DNA of 45,818 bases. It comes from an uncultured Alistipes sp. (GTDB lineage: Bacteria; Bacteroidota; Bacteroidia; Bacteroidales; Rikenellaceae). Location of the stretch: NCBI GenBank assembly GCA_900550375.1, contig URRP01000016.1, forward strand, positions 1-45,818, in the 5' to 3' direction. This document shows, one piece after another, positions 1-8,287 of the stretch. The position numbers and the translations under genes were made by a program. Below the pieces are notes generated by a model, which had not been told where the DNA came from, did not search any database, and saw nothing but the letters and a program-made list of their open reading frames with translations. Numbering within the stretch: position 1 is the stretch's first letter; each line of letters begins with the position of its first letter.

Positions 1-524
1 ACAACAAACCTATTGGCAGACTTAAATATGCGCTTATTTAATTCCGCCAACGGGTTTTCATTATATTTTTTTATTCCTGAAAAATCAGTCGCAGGTTCAT
101 ATACAGCTTCGCTGCTCCAAGGGTCTTGCTCTTGATTTGTATAATTATTGATAATAGCTCTATCAATCGCTGCGTATAATTTCCCTTCATCAGAGGAGCT
201 ATCTTTTATATCGCCCAATAAACTATAATACTTACCATTGTCATCAGTATATGTATATCCGAGATGAGTATATCCGCCTTCTTTCATTTCTTTTCGCGAC
301 ATCCTTTCATCCCTATATTCGTATTGTTTTGCAGTATACTCAGAACCATCTTCATTCGTAAATATCTTATCGTAAGAATACCAATCTCTTCCATCAGGGT
401 CAACGAACATGATGGGGTTGTTGGCACAATAGGCATAGGGCGACAAGGGATGATATCCGTATGCCAAATTTACAGAAAACAAAGCGATTAACCAAATCGC
501 GGATGTTGAAAGTTTGGGTTTCAT
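1..524 (-). CDS. Orphan RHS-repeat C-terminal tip with its own signal peptide (3' end outside window)
   Basis: The reading frame is open from the ATG at 524 to the left edge (about 174 codons) and is incomplete. It starts with a signal-peptide-like stretch (MKPKLS, then hydrophobic IWLIALFSVNLAYG). Next comes YHPLSPYAYCANNPIMFVDP plus DGRDWY, the very end of the RHS-associated core domain, after which RHS proteins of Bacteroidetes switch to a variable, often toxic, tip. The YD repeats and the rest of the core are absent. The tip is acidic and Tyr/Asn-rich, and I recognise no family in it. The DNA is clearly more AT-rich than the genes upstream, which suggests later acquisition. It follows the transglutaminase-like gene by 40 nt on the same strand and may be cotranscribed. 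Seen: the motif, the signal peptide and the composition. Inferred: a displaced RHS effector module or the remnant of one. Confidence 0.7.
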   Translation of the reverse strand, partial: MKPKLSTSAIWLIALFSVNLAYGYHPLSPYAYCANNPIMFVDPDGRDWYSYDKIFTNEDGSEYTAKQYEYRDERMSRKEMKEGGYTHLGYTYTDDNGKYYSLLGDIKDSSSDEGKLYAAIDRAIINNYTNQEQDPWSSEAVYEPATDFSGIKKYNENPLAELNKRIFKSANRFV

Positions 525-564
525 AATTCGAAGTTTTTAAGGTTATCTATTTATTGATGATCTT

Positions 565-1638
565 CTATCTCTGTCCGATGCGTTGTTCCGTTGCTCGTCT
601 TCCCTCTTCGTTTCCCCGTTCGAGTTTTTCGAACAGTTCCCGGCTCATCGGCGTCCATCCGAGAGAGTCCAGCCGCTCAGAGGTGACTCGCAGCTCGGTA
701 TCGAGGCGCATCACCTCATCGTCCGCACGATTCCCGTTTTTCGCCAGCCGCACCCGAAGCCGTGCCTCGATACTGTTTCCGCGGATGAGCAGCGCATTGG
801 GCCGGTTTGGATAGTACTCCCACGCCTTTTCGACGCAGCGGAGCGTAAATGCGTCGTAGCGGGCGAACTTCTTCCAATAACCGAAGGCCAGATCGACCAA
901 CTGCGCCGCTACGGTCTCCCGATCGGTGAGCGGATGCAGGTAGATTTGTTTCTCCACCTGCCGGTCGCTGATCTCGAACTGCTCCCTGTACCAGCATTCG
1001 GGGGTTATCTGGTGGGTCGTCAATTCCACGTTCACCCACTCTTCGGGATAGAGTCCGTCGTCGTTGCGATAGCGAATGAACACATGAGCCGGAGCATAGG
1101 CAATGTATGCTTCGGCGCCGATGGCTTCGGCCAATATGCGATAATACATTGGCAGCGAGCGGCACTGTCCCTTGTGCGTTCGCATCACCTCGCAGACGAA
1201 TTGCCGCGTGAATTCCTCTTCACCGGCCGATTCGTCGAACGCATAGGTGAACGGCCTATACCCGTTTCCGGAATAAGGGTGAAAGAAATATTCGGTCAAT
1301 GCCAAATTCTTCCCTGTATTATACTGTTCCAATTCGTTGGCTCCGATAAATTTCCGGAGAAACAGCGCAGCGGAGTCGATCGTGCGGCAATACTCGTCGT
1401 AATTCAGCTCTCCGTCCAGATACGCCCATTCGGCGAGAAACACGGCCCGCTTGATCGACAGCGGCTGCCAGCCGTCGAGCATAGAGGCCATCTCGTCGTA
1501 GGCGCGTTCATAGCGGAACACAGCCGTCGTATCGGCAGCTTCCGAACAAGGTCTTTCCCCGCCCGCAGGCCGAGCGGTCTCCAACCGAAACAGTCCGGTC
1601 AGAAGCAGGCAGTATGCGAGCGTTTTTTTCATAGGCAT
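565..1638 (-). CDS. Secreted transglutaminase-like (SirB1/transglut-core type) protein
   Basis: This 357-aa protein has an N-terminal signal peptide (MKKTLAYCLLLTGLF), so export is expected. The central region resembles a transglutaminase-like cysteine-protease fold. A nucleophile-type Cys near residue 159 sits in KGQCRSLPMYYRILAEAIG, a His near 185 in YAPAHVFIRY, and an acidic/Asn partner near 203-205 in WVNVELT. The C-terminal third is helical and TPR-like (AWEYYPNRPNALLIRGNSIEARL). The substrate is unknown; related folds act as proteases, transglutaminases or inactive binding domains. The start overlaps the GspE stop by one base (TGATG), indicating translational coupling. A second in-frame ATG two codons later (1632) is equally possible. 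Its place behind a pilin/ATPase cluster suggests a role at the cell envelope, but that is inference. Confidence 0.65.
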   Translation of the reverse strand: MPMKKTLAYCLLLTGLFRLETARPAGGERPCSEAADTTAVFRYERAYDEMASMLDGWQPLSIKRAVFLAEWAYLDGELNYDEYCRTIDSAALFLRKFIGANELEQYNTGKNLALTEYFFHPYSGNGYRPFTYAFDESAGEEEFTRQFVCEVMRTHKGQCRSLPMYYRILAEAIGAEAYIAYAPAHVFIRYRNDDGLYPEEWVNVELTTHQITPECWYREQFEISDRQVEKQIYLHPLTDRETVAAQLVDLAFGYWKKFARYDAFTLRCVEKAWEYYPNRPNALLIRGNSIEARLRVRLAKNGNRADDEVMRLDTELRVTSERLDSLGWTPMSRELFEKLERGNEEGRRATEQRIGQR

Positions 1639-3065
1639 CAGCAGTTGAGCAGCGGGATGAGTTCATCGAGGGATGTTTCGCCGCGGCGGAAGAGGTCGAC
1701 CACGGCGTCGCGCAGGGAGGCGATGCCCCGCTCGTGCAGCAGCTCGCCGACATCGGACCGTCCGTGCCGGACGGCGGCCGAGAACGCGTCGTCCATCGGG
1801 ATCACCTCGTACACGGCACGCCGGCCGCTGTATCCCGTATAGAAACACTTTTCGCAGCCGACCGGCTCATAGTGCACCCCCATCGCAGCGTCGGGCAGCA
1901 GCCTGCGCACCGCATCATCGGCCTCGACCTCGCGTTTGCAGTGTGGGCACAGCAGGCGCACCAAGCGCTGTGCAACGGTCATCACCAGCGTGTCGGCCAC
2001 CAGATAGGGATGCACGCCCATATCCGACAGACGCGCCACGGCGCCCCACGCCGTGTTGGTGTGGATCGTCGAGAACAGGAGGTGTCCCGTGAGCGACGAC
2101 CGCACGGCCATCTCGGCCGTTGCACCGTCACGGATCTCGCCCAGCATGATGATGTCGGGGTCCTGCCGCAGGAAGGTGCGCAGCGCCGCGGTGAAGGTCA
2201 GGCCTATTTCCTCCTTTAGCTGCACCTGATTCACGCCTTCGAGCGTGTATTCGATCGGGTCTTCGATGGTGAGTATGTTGTCCGTAAGGCCGTTCAGCCG
2301 CCGCAGGGTGGCATAGAGCGTCGTGCTCTTTCCCGAGCCCGTCGGGCCGCAGATCAGCACCATGCCGAACGGCCGGCGGATCGAGCGGCAATAGTCTTCG
2401 TACTGCCGCTGCGAGAATCCGAGATTGGCTAGCTCGAGCAGCTCGACACGGCGCGTCAAAAGACGCAGCACTACCTTCTCGCCGTAGATCGTCGGCAGCG
2501 TCGAGACGCGCACGTCGAACTTCTCGCCGTCGCGGTCGTAACCGATGCGTCCGTCCTGCGGGAGACGTTTCTCGGAGATGTCGAGTCCGGCCATGATCTT
2601 GATCTGGTTCACAAGCGGCGCATACTGCGCCCGCTCCACGACGTAACGTTCCGTGGGTTTCCCGTCGATACGCAGGCGGATACGGCAGCGTGCCTCGTAG
2701 GGTTCGAGGTGGAGGTCGCTGGCATTGTCCCGCAGTGCCTCACCGATCAGCGTATAGAGGAACCGCTGTCCCTGTCCGATCTGCGTCGTACCGCCTGACG
2801 GCGCCCCTGCCGCCGTCGGCACCCCCGGACGGTAGTGTTGCAGCAACAGCCGCTGCAACGTTTCGGCAGGCAGCGGCGCGACCTCGACCTGCCAGCCGTA
2901 GAGCACCTCTAACTCTTCGACGGTCGACGCATAGTCGCACTCCTCTGCACCATAGCACTTCACGACCGTACCCTCCCGGGCATACGGCACAAGGCGGTAC
3001 TGTGCAGCATCCGCCGCCGTCAGCAGCTGGACAATCTCGGTCGGAATATTCTCTACGACAGCCAT
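1638..3065 (-). CDS. GspE/PilB-type assembly ATPase
   Basis: This 475-aa cytoplasmic hexameric ATPase of the type II secretion/type IV pilus family would power pilin polymerisation at the inner membrane. The visible marks are a Walker A motif GPTGSGKS (about 240-247), an Asp box TIEDPIEY (about 267), a Walker B region DIIMLGEIRD (about 304-313), His-box residues in STIHTNTA, and the tetracysteine zinc site CPHC/CEKC (about 373-376 and 404-407), which is typical of GspE/PilB and absent from PilT. The N-terminal domain is shorter than in classical GspE. The frame stays open upstream to 3293, but that stretch is Arg/Cys-rich and overlaps the peptidase gene, so I start at the ATG at 3065 (MAVVENIPTEIV). 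The start overlaps the peptidase stop by 13 nt. No GspF, GspD or pilus platform gene is in the window, so partners must be elsewhere. Confidence 0.92.
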   Translation of the reverse strand: MAVVENIPTEIVQLLTAADAAQYRLVPYAREGTVVKCYGAEECDYASTVEELEVLYGWQVEVAPLPAETLQRLLLQHYRPGVPTAAGAPSGGTTQIGQGQRFLYTLIGEALRDNASDLHLEPYEARCRIRLRIDGKPTERYVVERAQYAPLVNQIKIMAGLDISEKRLPQDGRIGYDRDGEKFDVRVSTLPTIYGEKVVLRLLTRRVELLELANLGFSQRQYEDYCRSIRRPFGMVLICGPTGSGKSTTLYATLRRLNGLTDNILTIEDPIEYTLEGVNQVQLKEEIGLTFTAALRTFLRQDPDIIMLGEIRDGATAEMAVRSSLTGHLLFSTIHTNTAWGAVARLSDMGVHPYLVADTLVMTVAQRLVRLLCPHCKREVEADDAVRRLLPDAAMGVHYEPVGCEKCFYTGYSGRRAVYEVIPMDDAFSAAVRHGRSDVGELLHERGIASLRDAVVDLFRRGETSLDELIPLLNC

Positions 3066-3523
3066 ACGCGGATGATTTTTACGAGTATCCAGCCGCCGAG
3101 TGCGATTCCGGCGACACCGACAAAGGGGATGGTGCTGCGGCGGGGAGGGCGCAGGAACGTCCACCACACAAGCGCCAGCACACAGGCGGCGATCAGAAAA
3201 TGCAGATAGGCTTCGGGAGAAAAAAGCGGCGTAATTACAAGCAGGAACACGGCATCGCCGGCACCCAGCGAGCGGTCGATGCGTTTGCGGCACAGCCGTA
3301 GATAAGCTGCGAGCAACACGCCCAGCAGCCCCAGCAGCAGCGCATTGACCGCCGCATGCAGCAGCATCGTGCGCCAGCCGTCACAAAGCCCTCCCACGGC
3401 AAGTGCCGTGACGCCGAACACGGCGAGCCACACCACACCCACCCGCCGCGTGCGGAAATCGTCGCGGGCAAGCGGCACGGCAGGCAGCAACAGCAGCAGG
3501 TAGGAATAGGAGGCGGAAAGCAT
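3053..3523 (-). CDS. A24-family prepilin peptidase, short form
   Basis: This 156-aa polytopic membrane protein fits an aspartyl prepilin leader peptidase of the A24 family, which cleaves the leader of type IV pilin-like proteins at the inner face of the membrane. Both catalytic Asp contexts are visible: LARDDFRTRRVG (Asp 21/22, matching the family D-x-R-x-R-x-I/V pattern) and SLGAGDAVFLL (Asp 90, matching GxGDxK/A). Several hydrophobic helices follow. The N-terminal methyltransferase domain of PilD-type enzymes is missing, so this is a cleavage-only type like archaeal or TadV-like peptidases. It sits between the pseudopilin and the ATPase on the same strand, 27 nt after the pilin gene, and is presumably its dedicated processing enzyme. 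Confidence 0.8.
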   Translation of the reverse strand: MLSASYSYLLLLLPAVPLARDDFRTRRVGVVWLAVFGVTALAVGGLCDGWRTMLLHAAVNALLLGLLGVLLAAYLRLCRKRIDRSLGAGDAVFLLVITPLFSPEAYLHFLIAACVLALVWWTFLRPPRRSTIPFVGVAGIALGGWILVKIIRVWLS

Positions 3524-3550
3524 CTGTCAGAGGGGTTAGCGGTGGAAAGG

Positions 3551-3958
3551 TCAGTCTTTAACGGTCTCTTTCAGGCTCTTCTCCTGATCGATCTCCCAGA
3601 CGTTATAAATCCCGTCGCCGTCGAAATCTACGACGGATGTCGCCGTGGCACGGAACCCGTGCTCCGTCGCCTCGACGATCTCGATGAGGTAGTTGGCCTG
3701 ACCGCCGTCGGTAACCAGTTTCGACTGCTCGAAGCCCAACTCTTCGAGCGACGAGGAGTAACGCGAGTAGGTATAAAAGTTACTTTTCTGCAACGTATGC
3801 AGGTACGTCAGCTGCTGCTGCGCTTCGGTGGCCTTCGCCCGCGAGATCAGCGGCATAAGATTCGGCAGCGCGATCAACACCAGAATACCGATGATGACCA
3901 GAACGACCAAGAGTTCCGGTAACGAAAACGCACGCAGGCAATACGAACGAGTGTTCAT
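3551..3958 (-). CDS. Type IV pilin/GspG-like pseudopilin with EF-hand-like Ca2+ loop
   Basis: This 135-aa protein has the classic prepilin N-terminus: a short basic leader ending in Ala10, then FSLPELLVVLVIIGILVLIA, with Glu5 of the mature protein and a long hydrophobic helix. The residue before the cleavage site is Ala rather than the usual Gly. The globular part carries DFDGDGIYNVWE at 111-122, which fits a 12-residue EF-hand/dockerin calcium loop (acidic or Asn at 1, 3, 5 and 9, Glu at 12). GspG major pseudopilins also bind calcium through a C-terminal loop, which favours a pseudopilin role. It is first in the transcriptional run, with a good -7 box 31 nt upstream. Whether it builds a pilus, a pseudopilus or an uptake machine cannot be told from sequence. 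Confidence 0.85.
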   Translation of the reverse strand: MNTRSYCLRAFSLPELLVVLVIIGILVLIALPNLMPLISRAKATEAQQQLTYLHTLQKSNFYTYSRYSSSLEELGFEQSKLVTDGGQANYLIEIVEATEHGFRATATSVVDFDGDGIYNVWEIDQEKSLKETVKD

Positions 3959-3988
3959 AGACGAGGGAAATTTAAGTTGGAGTTAAAA

Positions 3989-3996
3989 CAAAATTA
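3989..3996 (-). promoter_or_regulatory. Bacteroidetes -7 box for pilin cluster
   Basis: On the minus strand this reads TAATTTTG, an exact match to TAnnTTTG. It places the transcription start near 3982, about 25 nt before the pilin ATG. The -33 position holds only a T-run (no clear TTTG), so the promoter is moderately supported. Confidence 0.5.
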
Positions 3997-4884
3997 ACCG
4001 CTCTCTCGCCATAAAAAAAACATTTTCAGTGGAAATACATGCTTAACAAATAAATCTTAACAATATATATGTCAATGATTTACAAAATAAAAATATTATC
4101 AGGCCTTAACACAGCTTTTTCTGCCATTTCCCGCTCTGAAATCGACTACATAATCATGTCCGGGTATCGGAACGATCTTGCGATTTGGGCTGTGGATATA
4201 TCGAAAATAAATAGTCCTTGCAACAACATTTACTGCACGGGCATATGGAAAGAGATACTCGAAACAACAGGCGAATTATCGCTAACTTGCCTCTAAGAGT
4301 TTCTTATTTTTGGTGAGTTTAAGTTTTTTCTTCACACGATGGAATTTCATATAGAGACAGTCGATGTTCTTCAGATCGAATATTGCGCAAACCTCCCTCC
4401 CTGCGCGAAAATCCTGCATTGAGTAACTGTATAAGGAACGATGCGTTGTCCTCTGTTTCCGAATGGGGTCCGTGGAGAGATATTTGCACGATATGAGCAT
4501 TCCGAAGAGCTGGAACTCTGATTGCATCACAAAAGTGATGCACGAAATTTCAGCGGCAGTTCCTTATATAAGACTGGTCTATCATGTTGTCGTATCAGAT
4601 GCAAACGATTATCGGCTAAGCGATACCACCGACGACTTCGGAAAATGATGTAAGCGAGCAGCCCCAACAGTACGAGTATGCATCCGCCGCATTCTTTAAC
4701 CCTACATTGCGAAAATTGTGGAGGAATGAATGGTGGATTTCTCCTATTTCGACGGCCGCGATCGTGCATACAGGTATCCGTGCGTGAAATTCCGGCTGAA
4801 GATTGACCGTGTACAAAGAAAGCGGCCGCCAACTCCGCTTGCGCAGGTTGACGGCCACCGTCCTTAAAGAGATTTTATCGAAGG
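3997..4884. other. Gene-poor AT-rich intergenic region
   Basis: This region of about 890 bases separates the pilin cluster from the SusCD operon. Its composition is much more AT-rich than the flanking genes. Short open frames (for example 4282-4530 on the minus strand) have no signal peptide, no recognised motif and no convincing start context. I see no tRNA, terminator with a T-run, or inverted repeat that would define an element. It may be decayed sequence. Confidence 0.5.
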
Positions 4885-6447
4885 TTATTCGGCCTTGATG
4901 ATCTTGATGTTGTCGAGATACCAGCGGAGAGCCTGTGAGCTTGGCCACTGGCTGTCGGCGTTGCGGATCGTGATCTTGGTGTCGGGGGTGATGTTGACGC
5001 CTTGAAGGTCGACCTCGACTTTGTACCATTTGTATGCTCCCTTCGCTTCGGGATGAGGAACGGTGAGTTCGAAATCGCTGCGATTCGTACCTGTCTCGAC
5101 GATGACGACAAGTATGGTGTCATCGAAGACGCCGCTGTCCTGACGCTGTGTAGAGGTGTCGAAGGAGAGGAGCAGGTGTGTGCCCTCCGGCACACCCTCG
5201 ATCTTCGGCAGCACGATACCGCTCTGGTAGCCTGTGAGGCCGAATTTGAGGTAGTTGCGCTGCAAATAGGTCTGAGCCTCCGGTTTGCGTTCGGCTTTAT
5301 CGGGATGATGTGTGGCGATGATTTCGTAGCCTTTTGCAAGGAGGGCACTGTAGGTCGATACGCCGTCGACTTTGTTGGTGCCGAGCTGCTGGGCGGTGGC
5401 ATTCGAGTTGTTTTCGCCGATGGTATCGCCTGCAGGCTTCTGGCTTGTCCAGGGTTCGAGCCACTCGAAATCTTCGGCCCAGTAGACGGTTTCGACTGCG
5501 CCCTTGTCCACGATCGAGGTCACCATGATCCGGTGTACAGGTTCGGCCAGACCGGCGTAGTAACCCGACAGCGTGATGTTGTGGCCGTTGAGTGCGGCCA
5601 GACCCATCTCTGCGGGAATATCCAAAGCGCTCACCGAATACTTGGCCGTCTCTGAAACGGCGACGGTACTGCCGTTGAAGAAGCCGGTCACGGTGACATA
5701 GCCGCGTTCGGTCGAGGTGTAGGTGTCGATCTGTTCCGTGAGGTCGGTCGGGGTGGGGTAGACCACCGCTGTGCCGGACGACAGGATTTCGACCTTGTCG
5801 CCCTCCCTTTCTGGATCGTCGGATTTTTCCGCACAGGAGATGATCGGAAGTTTGGTGCCGTCGCTCGACTTGGTGCCCCAGACGCAGACTTTGTCGCCCA
5901 CGGTCACCTCCTTGGTGTCTGCGACGAAAATGACTCCCGACTGCTGGTCGTCGCTGATGACGAATCCCTTGGCCGTGACGGCCATTACGAGCGCCGAAGG
6001 AATCTTCACGACGGCCTCGTCGTCCAGTGCGGTCACGTCGCTGATTTTCGTATATTCGGGAACGTCGCGGAATTTGTTGCCGATCTGCGAGATGAGCACC
6101 TCGGCACGGCTGGCGAGCGTCCGACCCTTGAAGACGAGCTTCGCCTTGCGGGGATTGTCCATTGCGCCGTCGCGCATATTATCGGAGACCGAAACCGTCA
6201 CGTCCATTACGCCGGTTCCTTCGGTGGGGCTGACGGTCACCCAGTCGGGGATCTCCGTTACCCAGTCGGCATCGGCATAGACGGTGATGATCGTCTCTGC
6301 CGCGCTCTGCGCCTCGAAAGTCAGCGAGTTTCTGCTGGCCAGAACCGCGTCCGAGAGCCTTTTGTCGTCATCGTTGTTGCAGCTCCAGAGTGCGCATACG
6401 GATGCTATCAGAATCGAGGCTGCACAGATATGTTTTACAAATTTCAT
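4885..6447 (-). CDS. BACON-domain surface lipoprotein of the SusCD operon
   Basis: This 520-aa lipoprotein has a signal sequence ending in a lipobox-like ALWSC with Cys23, followed by Asn/Asp residues, which in Bacteroidetes favours outer-membrane and surface placement. Residues of about 35-130 form a BACON-type Ig-like domain (LTFEAQSAAETIITVYADADW and VSPTEGTG are the characteristic strands). The middle part (about 130-320) looks like a DUF5689/OB-like region (SDVTALDDEAVVKIPSALV; DKVCVWGTK). The C-terminal part (about 325-520) is a predicted jelly-roll-like domain ending in RWYLDNIKIIKAE, typical of ligand-binding lipoproteins. No catalytic motif is visible. It starts 28 nt after susD and is last in the operon. 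I infer a surface ligand-binding accessory to the SusCD transporter; the ligand is unknown. Confidence 0.8.
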   Translation of the reverse strand: MKFVKHICAASILIASVCALWSCNNDDDKRLSDAVLASRNSLTFEAQSAAETIITVYADADWVTEIPDWVTVSPTEGTGVMDVTVSVSDNMRDGAMDNPRKAKLVFKGRTLASRAEVLISQIGNKFRDVPEYTKISDVTALDDEAVVKIPSALVMAVTAKGFVISDDQQSGVIFVADTKEVTVGDKVCVWGTKSSDGTKLPIISCAEKSDDPEREGDKVEILSSGTAVVYPTPTDLTEQIDTYTSTERGYVTVTGFFNGSTVAVSETAKYSVSALDIPAEMGLAALNGHNITLSGYYAGLAEPVHRIMVTSIVDKGAVETVYWAEDFEWLEPWTSQKPAGDTIGENNSNATAQQLGTNKVDGVSTYSALLAKGYEIIATHHPDKAERKPEAQTYLQRNYLKFGLTGYQSGIVLPKIEGVPEGTHLLLSFDTSTQRQDSGVFDDTILVVIVETGTNRSDFELTVPHPEAKGAYKWYKVEVDLQGVNITPDTKITIRNADSQWPSSQALRWYLDNIKIIKAE

Positions 6448-6475
6448 AATTTTTCGATTTTAGAGATTTTCCGTC

Positions 6476-8269
6476 TTAGAAGTCGAGACCGTCGTTCCAG
6501 CCCGGGTTCTGCGTGAGGTTCTTGTTGAGTGAACGTTCGCCGCTGGGGATCGGGTAGAGGTAGTCTCTTCCCTCGTTGAATTTGACGCGTTGAACGTCCT
6601 TGTGGAAAGCCATGTATCCCTTGGTACCCTCCGAGAGGAAGATTTCCGTGTCCAGTTCGTAGACATAGACGCCTTCGCCGGCCGAGGGTTTAGCCGCCCC
6701 TTTGGCGTAGAGGATCAGGTCGGCTTTGCCGTCGCCCGTGAGGTCGTACTCGCCGGGGCCCGGGAAATACATGCCGGTGATTGCCTGATCGATGCAGGAG
6801 CCTGCCTTCCAACGTACCAGATCTTCGAGACGGGTGCCCTCCTGCACCATCTCGATGGTGCGCTCACGGCGGATTTCGAGGATCACGCCCATGTTGGCTC
6901 CGCTTACGTTGGGATAGCCGTACTCGGGCGAGGAGAGATACCAGTCGGGATTGGCGTTCGCCTTGGCCATATTGAGATCGGGCATTCCCACGCGGTCTCT
7001 GAGCTTATTGATGGAGATTGTGAGATCGTCCTGCGTGAGTGTTCCCAGTTCGGCTTTGGCCTCGGCATAGATCAACAGCACTTCCCCGAAACGGTAGACG
7101 GGTATATCGCAGTCGGAAGAGTCGACGCGGTCGTTGTTGTTGCCGTTGCGCGTAGGATCCTGAACGAACTTGACGGGCTGGTAGCCGGTGACGGCGACGT
7201 CGAACATGGGGCCTTCGACTTTGGTACTGCCGATACGCGTATAGCCCGGGGTGCGGATGCTCTGCGCCAGACGCGGATCGCGGTCTTTCGTCTCCTCGAT
7301 GAACTGCATCTCCTGCCAGCCGGGTTTGTTGGTGAAGGCCGTACCGTCTTTCATCAGATAGGTGTTGATGAACTTGCGGGTGATGCCCGGACGTCCCTGC
7401 GTCGGCAGCAGCGTATAGGCCGAAGCGTTGTGACGGGCGCCGATCGCATAATCGAACTTGATGGCAAGAATGTACTCTTGGGGGCTGGCGTCCTTCTGAG
7501 AGAAAAGCGTCAGATAGGCCTTCTCGGGATCACCGGTCTGGAGACTGTAAGGACTTTCATCGATGATCTTCTTGGCGGCCTTTGCTGCCAAATCGAGGTA
7601 GTAGTCCGCATCGTGACCGTCGAGATTGAGATTGTGGTATTTGCGGTAGGTTCCCTCGTAGAGGCAGGCCTGCGCTTTGAGCGCCAGCGCCGCCCACTTG
7701 TTGACGTGGTACGGGTCGGCAGCCGATTCGGTCAGGCCGCCGCTCGTGATGGCGTATTCGAGGTCTTCGAGCATGTTGGTCATGACCAGTTCGCGCGAAT
7801 CGCGGGGCTTGTAGAGCAATTCGTCGGCCGAACCGAGCTGTATGTTGTACCAGGGTACGTCGCCGAAGCGTTTCACCTTTTCGAAATAGAAGAAGGCGCG
7901 GAAAAAGCGCGTTACGGCGGTGTACTTGGTGACGGCCTCCTTATCGTCGCACATGTCGGCGTATTCCAGCAGCGTATTTATGCGGCGCAGATCCGTCCAC
8001 GACCATCCTCCGCCCGATTCGGGCACGGTGCGGTGGCTGCCGCCGAAGAGAATGGCGGAGAGGGTGTTCTGGACGAGCAGGTCGCTCTGTTCGTCGAAGG
8101 GCTGCTTGTCCAGTAGGTTGTTGTAGAACGGGTTGGAGAACAGTTCGAGATCGCTGGCGGTCTTGAAGTAGTCGAACTGCGTGACGCGGTCTTTCGGCTC
8201 CAGATCGAGTACGTCGCAGGCCGACAATCCTGCGGTCAGCGTAAGGGCCAATATGATTAATCGTTTCAT
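6476..8269 (-). CDS. susD-like: SusD/RagB family nutrient-binding lipoprotein
   Basis: This 597-aa protein has a lipoprotein signal with LSAC (Cys18), then DVLDLEPKDRVTQFDYFKT, the typical SusD N-terminus. TPR-like helices follow (ALKAQACLYEGTYRKY; EVLLIYAEAKAEL), then EIRRERTIEMVQEGTRLEDLVRWKAG, a hallmark of SusD C-terminal regions, and LNKNLTQNPGW near the end. SusD proteins form the lid over the SusC pore and bind the ligand at the cell surface. The gene lies 18 nt after susC, the usual pairing. The cargo cannot be named. No glycoside hydrolase or polysaccharide lyase is next to it, so glycan uptake should not be assumed. Confidence 0.95.
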   Translation of the reverse strand: MKRLIILALTLTAGLSACDVLDLEPKDRVTQFDYFKTASDLELFSNPFYNNLLDKQPFDEQSDLLVQNTLSAILFGGSHRTVPESGGGWSWTDLRRINTLLEYADMCDDKEAVTKYTAVTRFFRAFFYFEKVKRFGDVPWYNIQLGSADELLYKPRDSRELVMTNMLEDLEYAITSGGLTESAADPYHVNKWAALALKAQACLYEGTYRKYHNLNLDGHDADYYLDLAAKAAKKIIDESPYSLQTGDPEKAYLTLFSQKDASPQEYILAIKFDYAIGARHNASAYTLLPTQGRPGITRKFINTYLMKDGTAFTNKPGWQEMQFIEETKDRDPRLAQSIRTPGYTRIGSTKVEGPMFDVAVTGYQPVKFVQDPTRNGNNNDRVDSSDCDIPVYRFGEVLLIYAEAKAELGTLTQDDLTISINKLRDRVGMPDLNMAKANANPDWYLSSPEYGYPNVSGANMGVILEIRRERTIEMVQEGTRLEDLVRWKAGSCIDQAITGMYFPGPGEYDLTGDGKADLILYAKGAAKPSAGEGVYVYELDTEIFLSEGTKGYMAFHKDVQRVKFNEGRDYLYPIPSGERSLNKNLTQNPGWNDGLDF

Positions 8270-8287
8270 TGTATTCGAAATTTAGAA

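Noticed and set aside
3066..3293. N-terminal extension of the GspE-like ATPase
   Set aside because: The 76 extra residues are Arg/Cys/Pro-rich, unlike any GspE N-domain, and overlap the prepilin peptidase gene in another frame.
4282..4530. Possible small gene in the AT-rich gap
   Set aside because: The 82-residue frame has no signal, motif or promoter box, and its basic C-terminus looks like chance.
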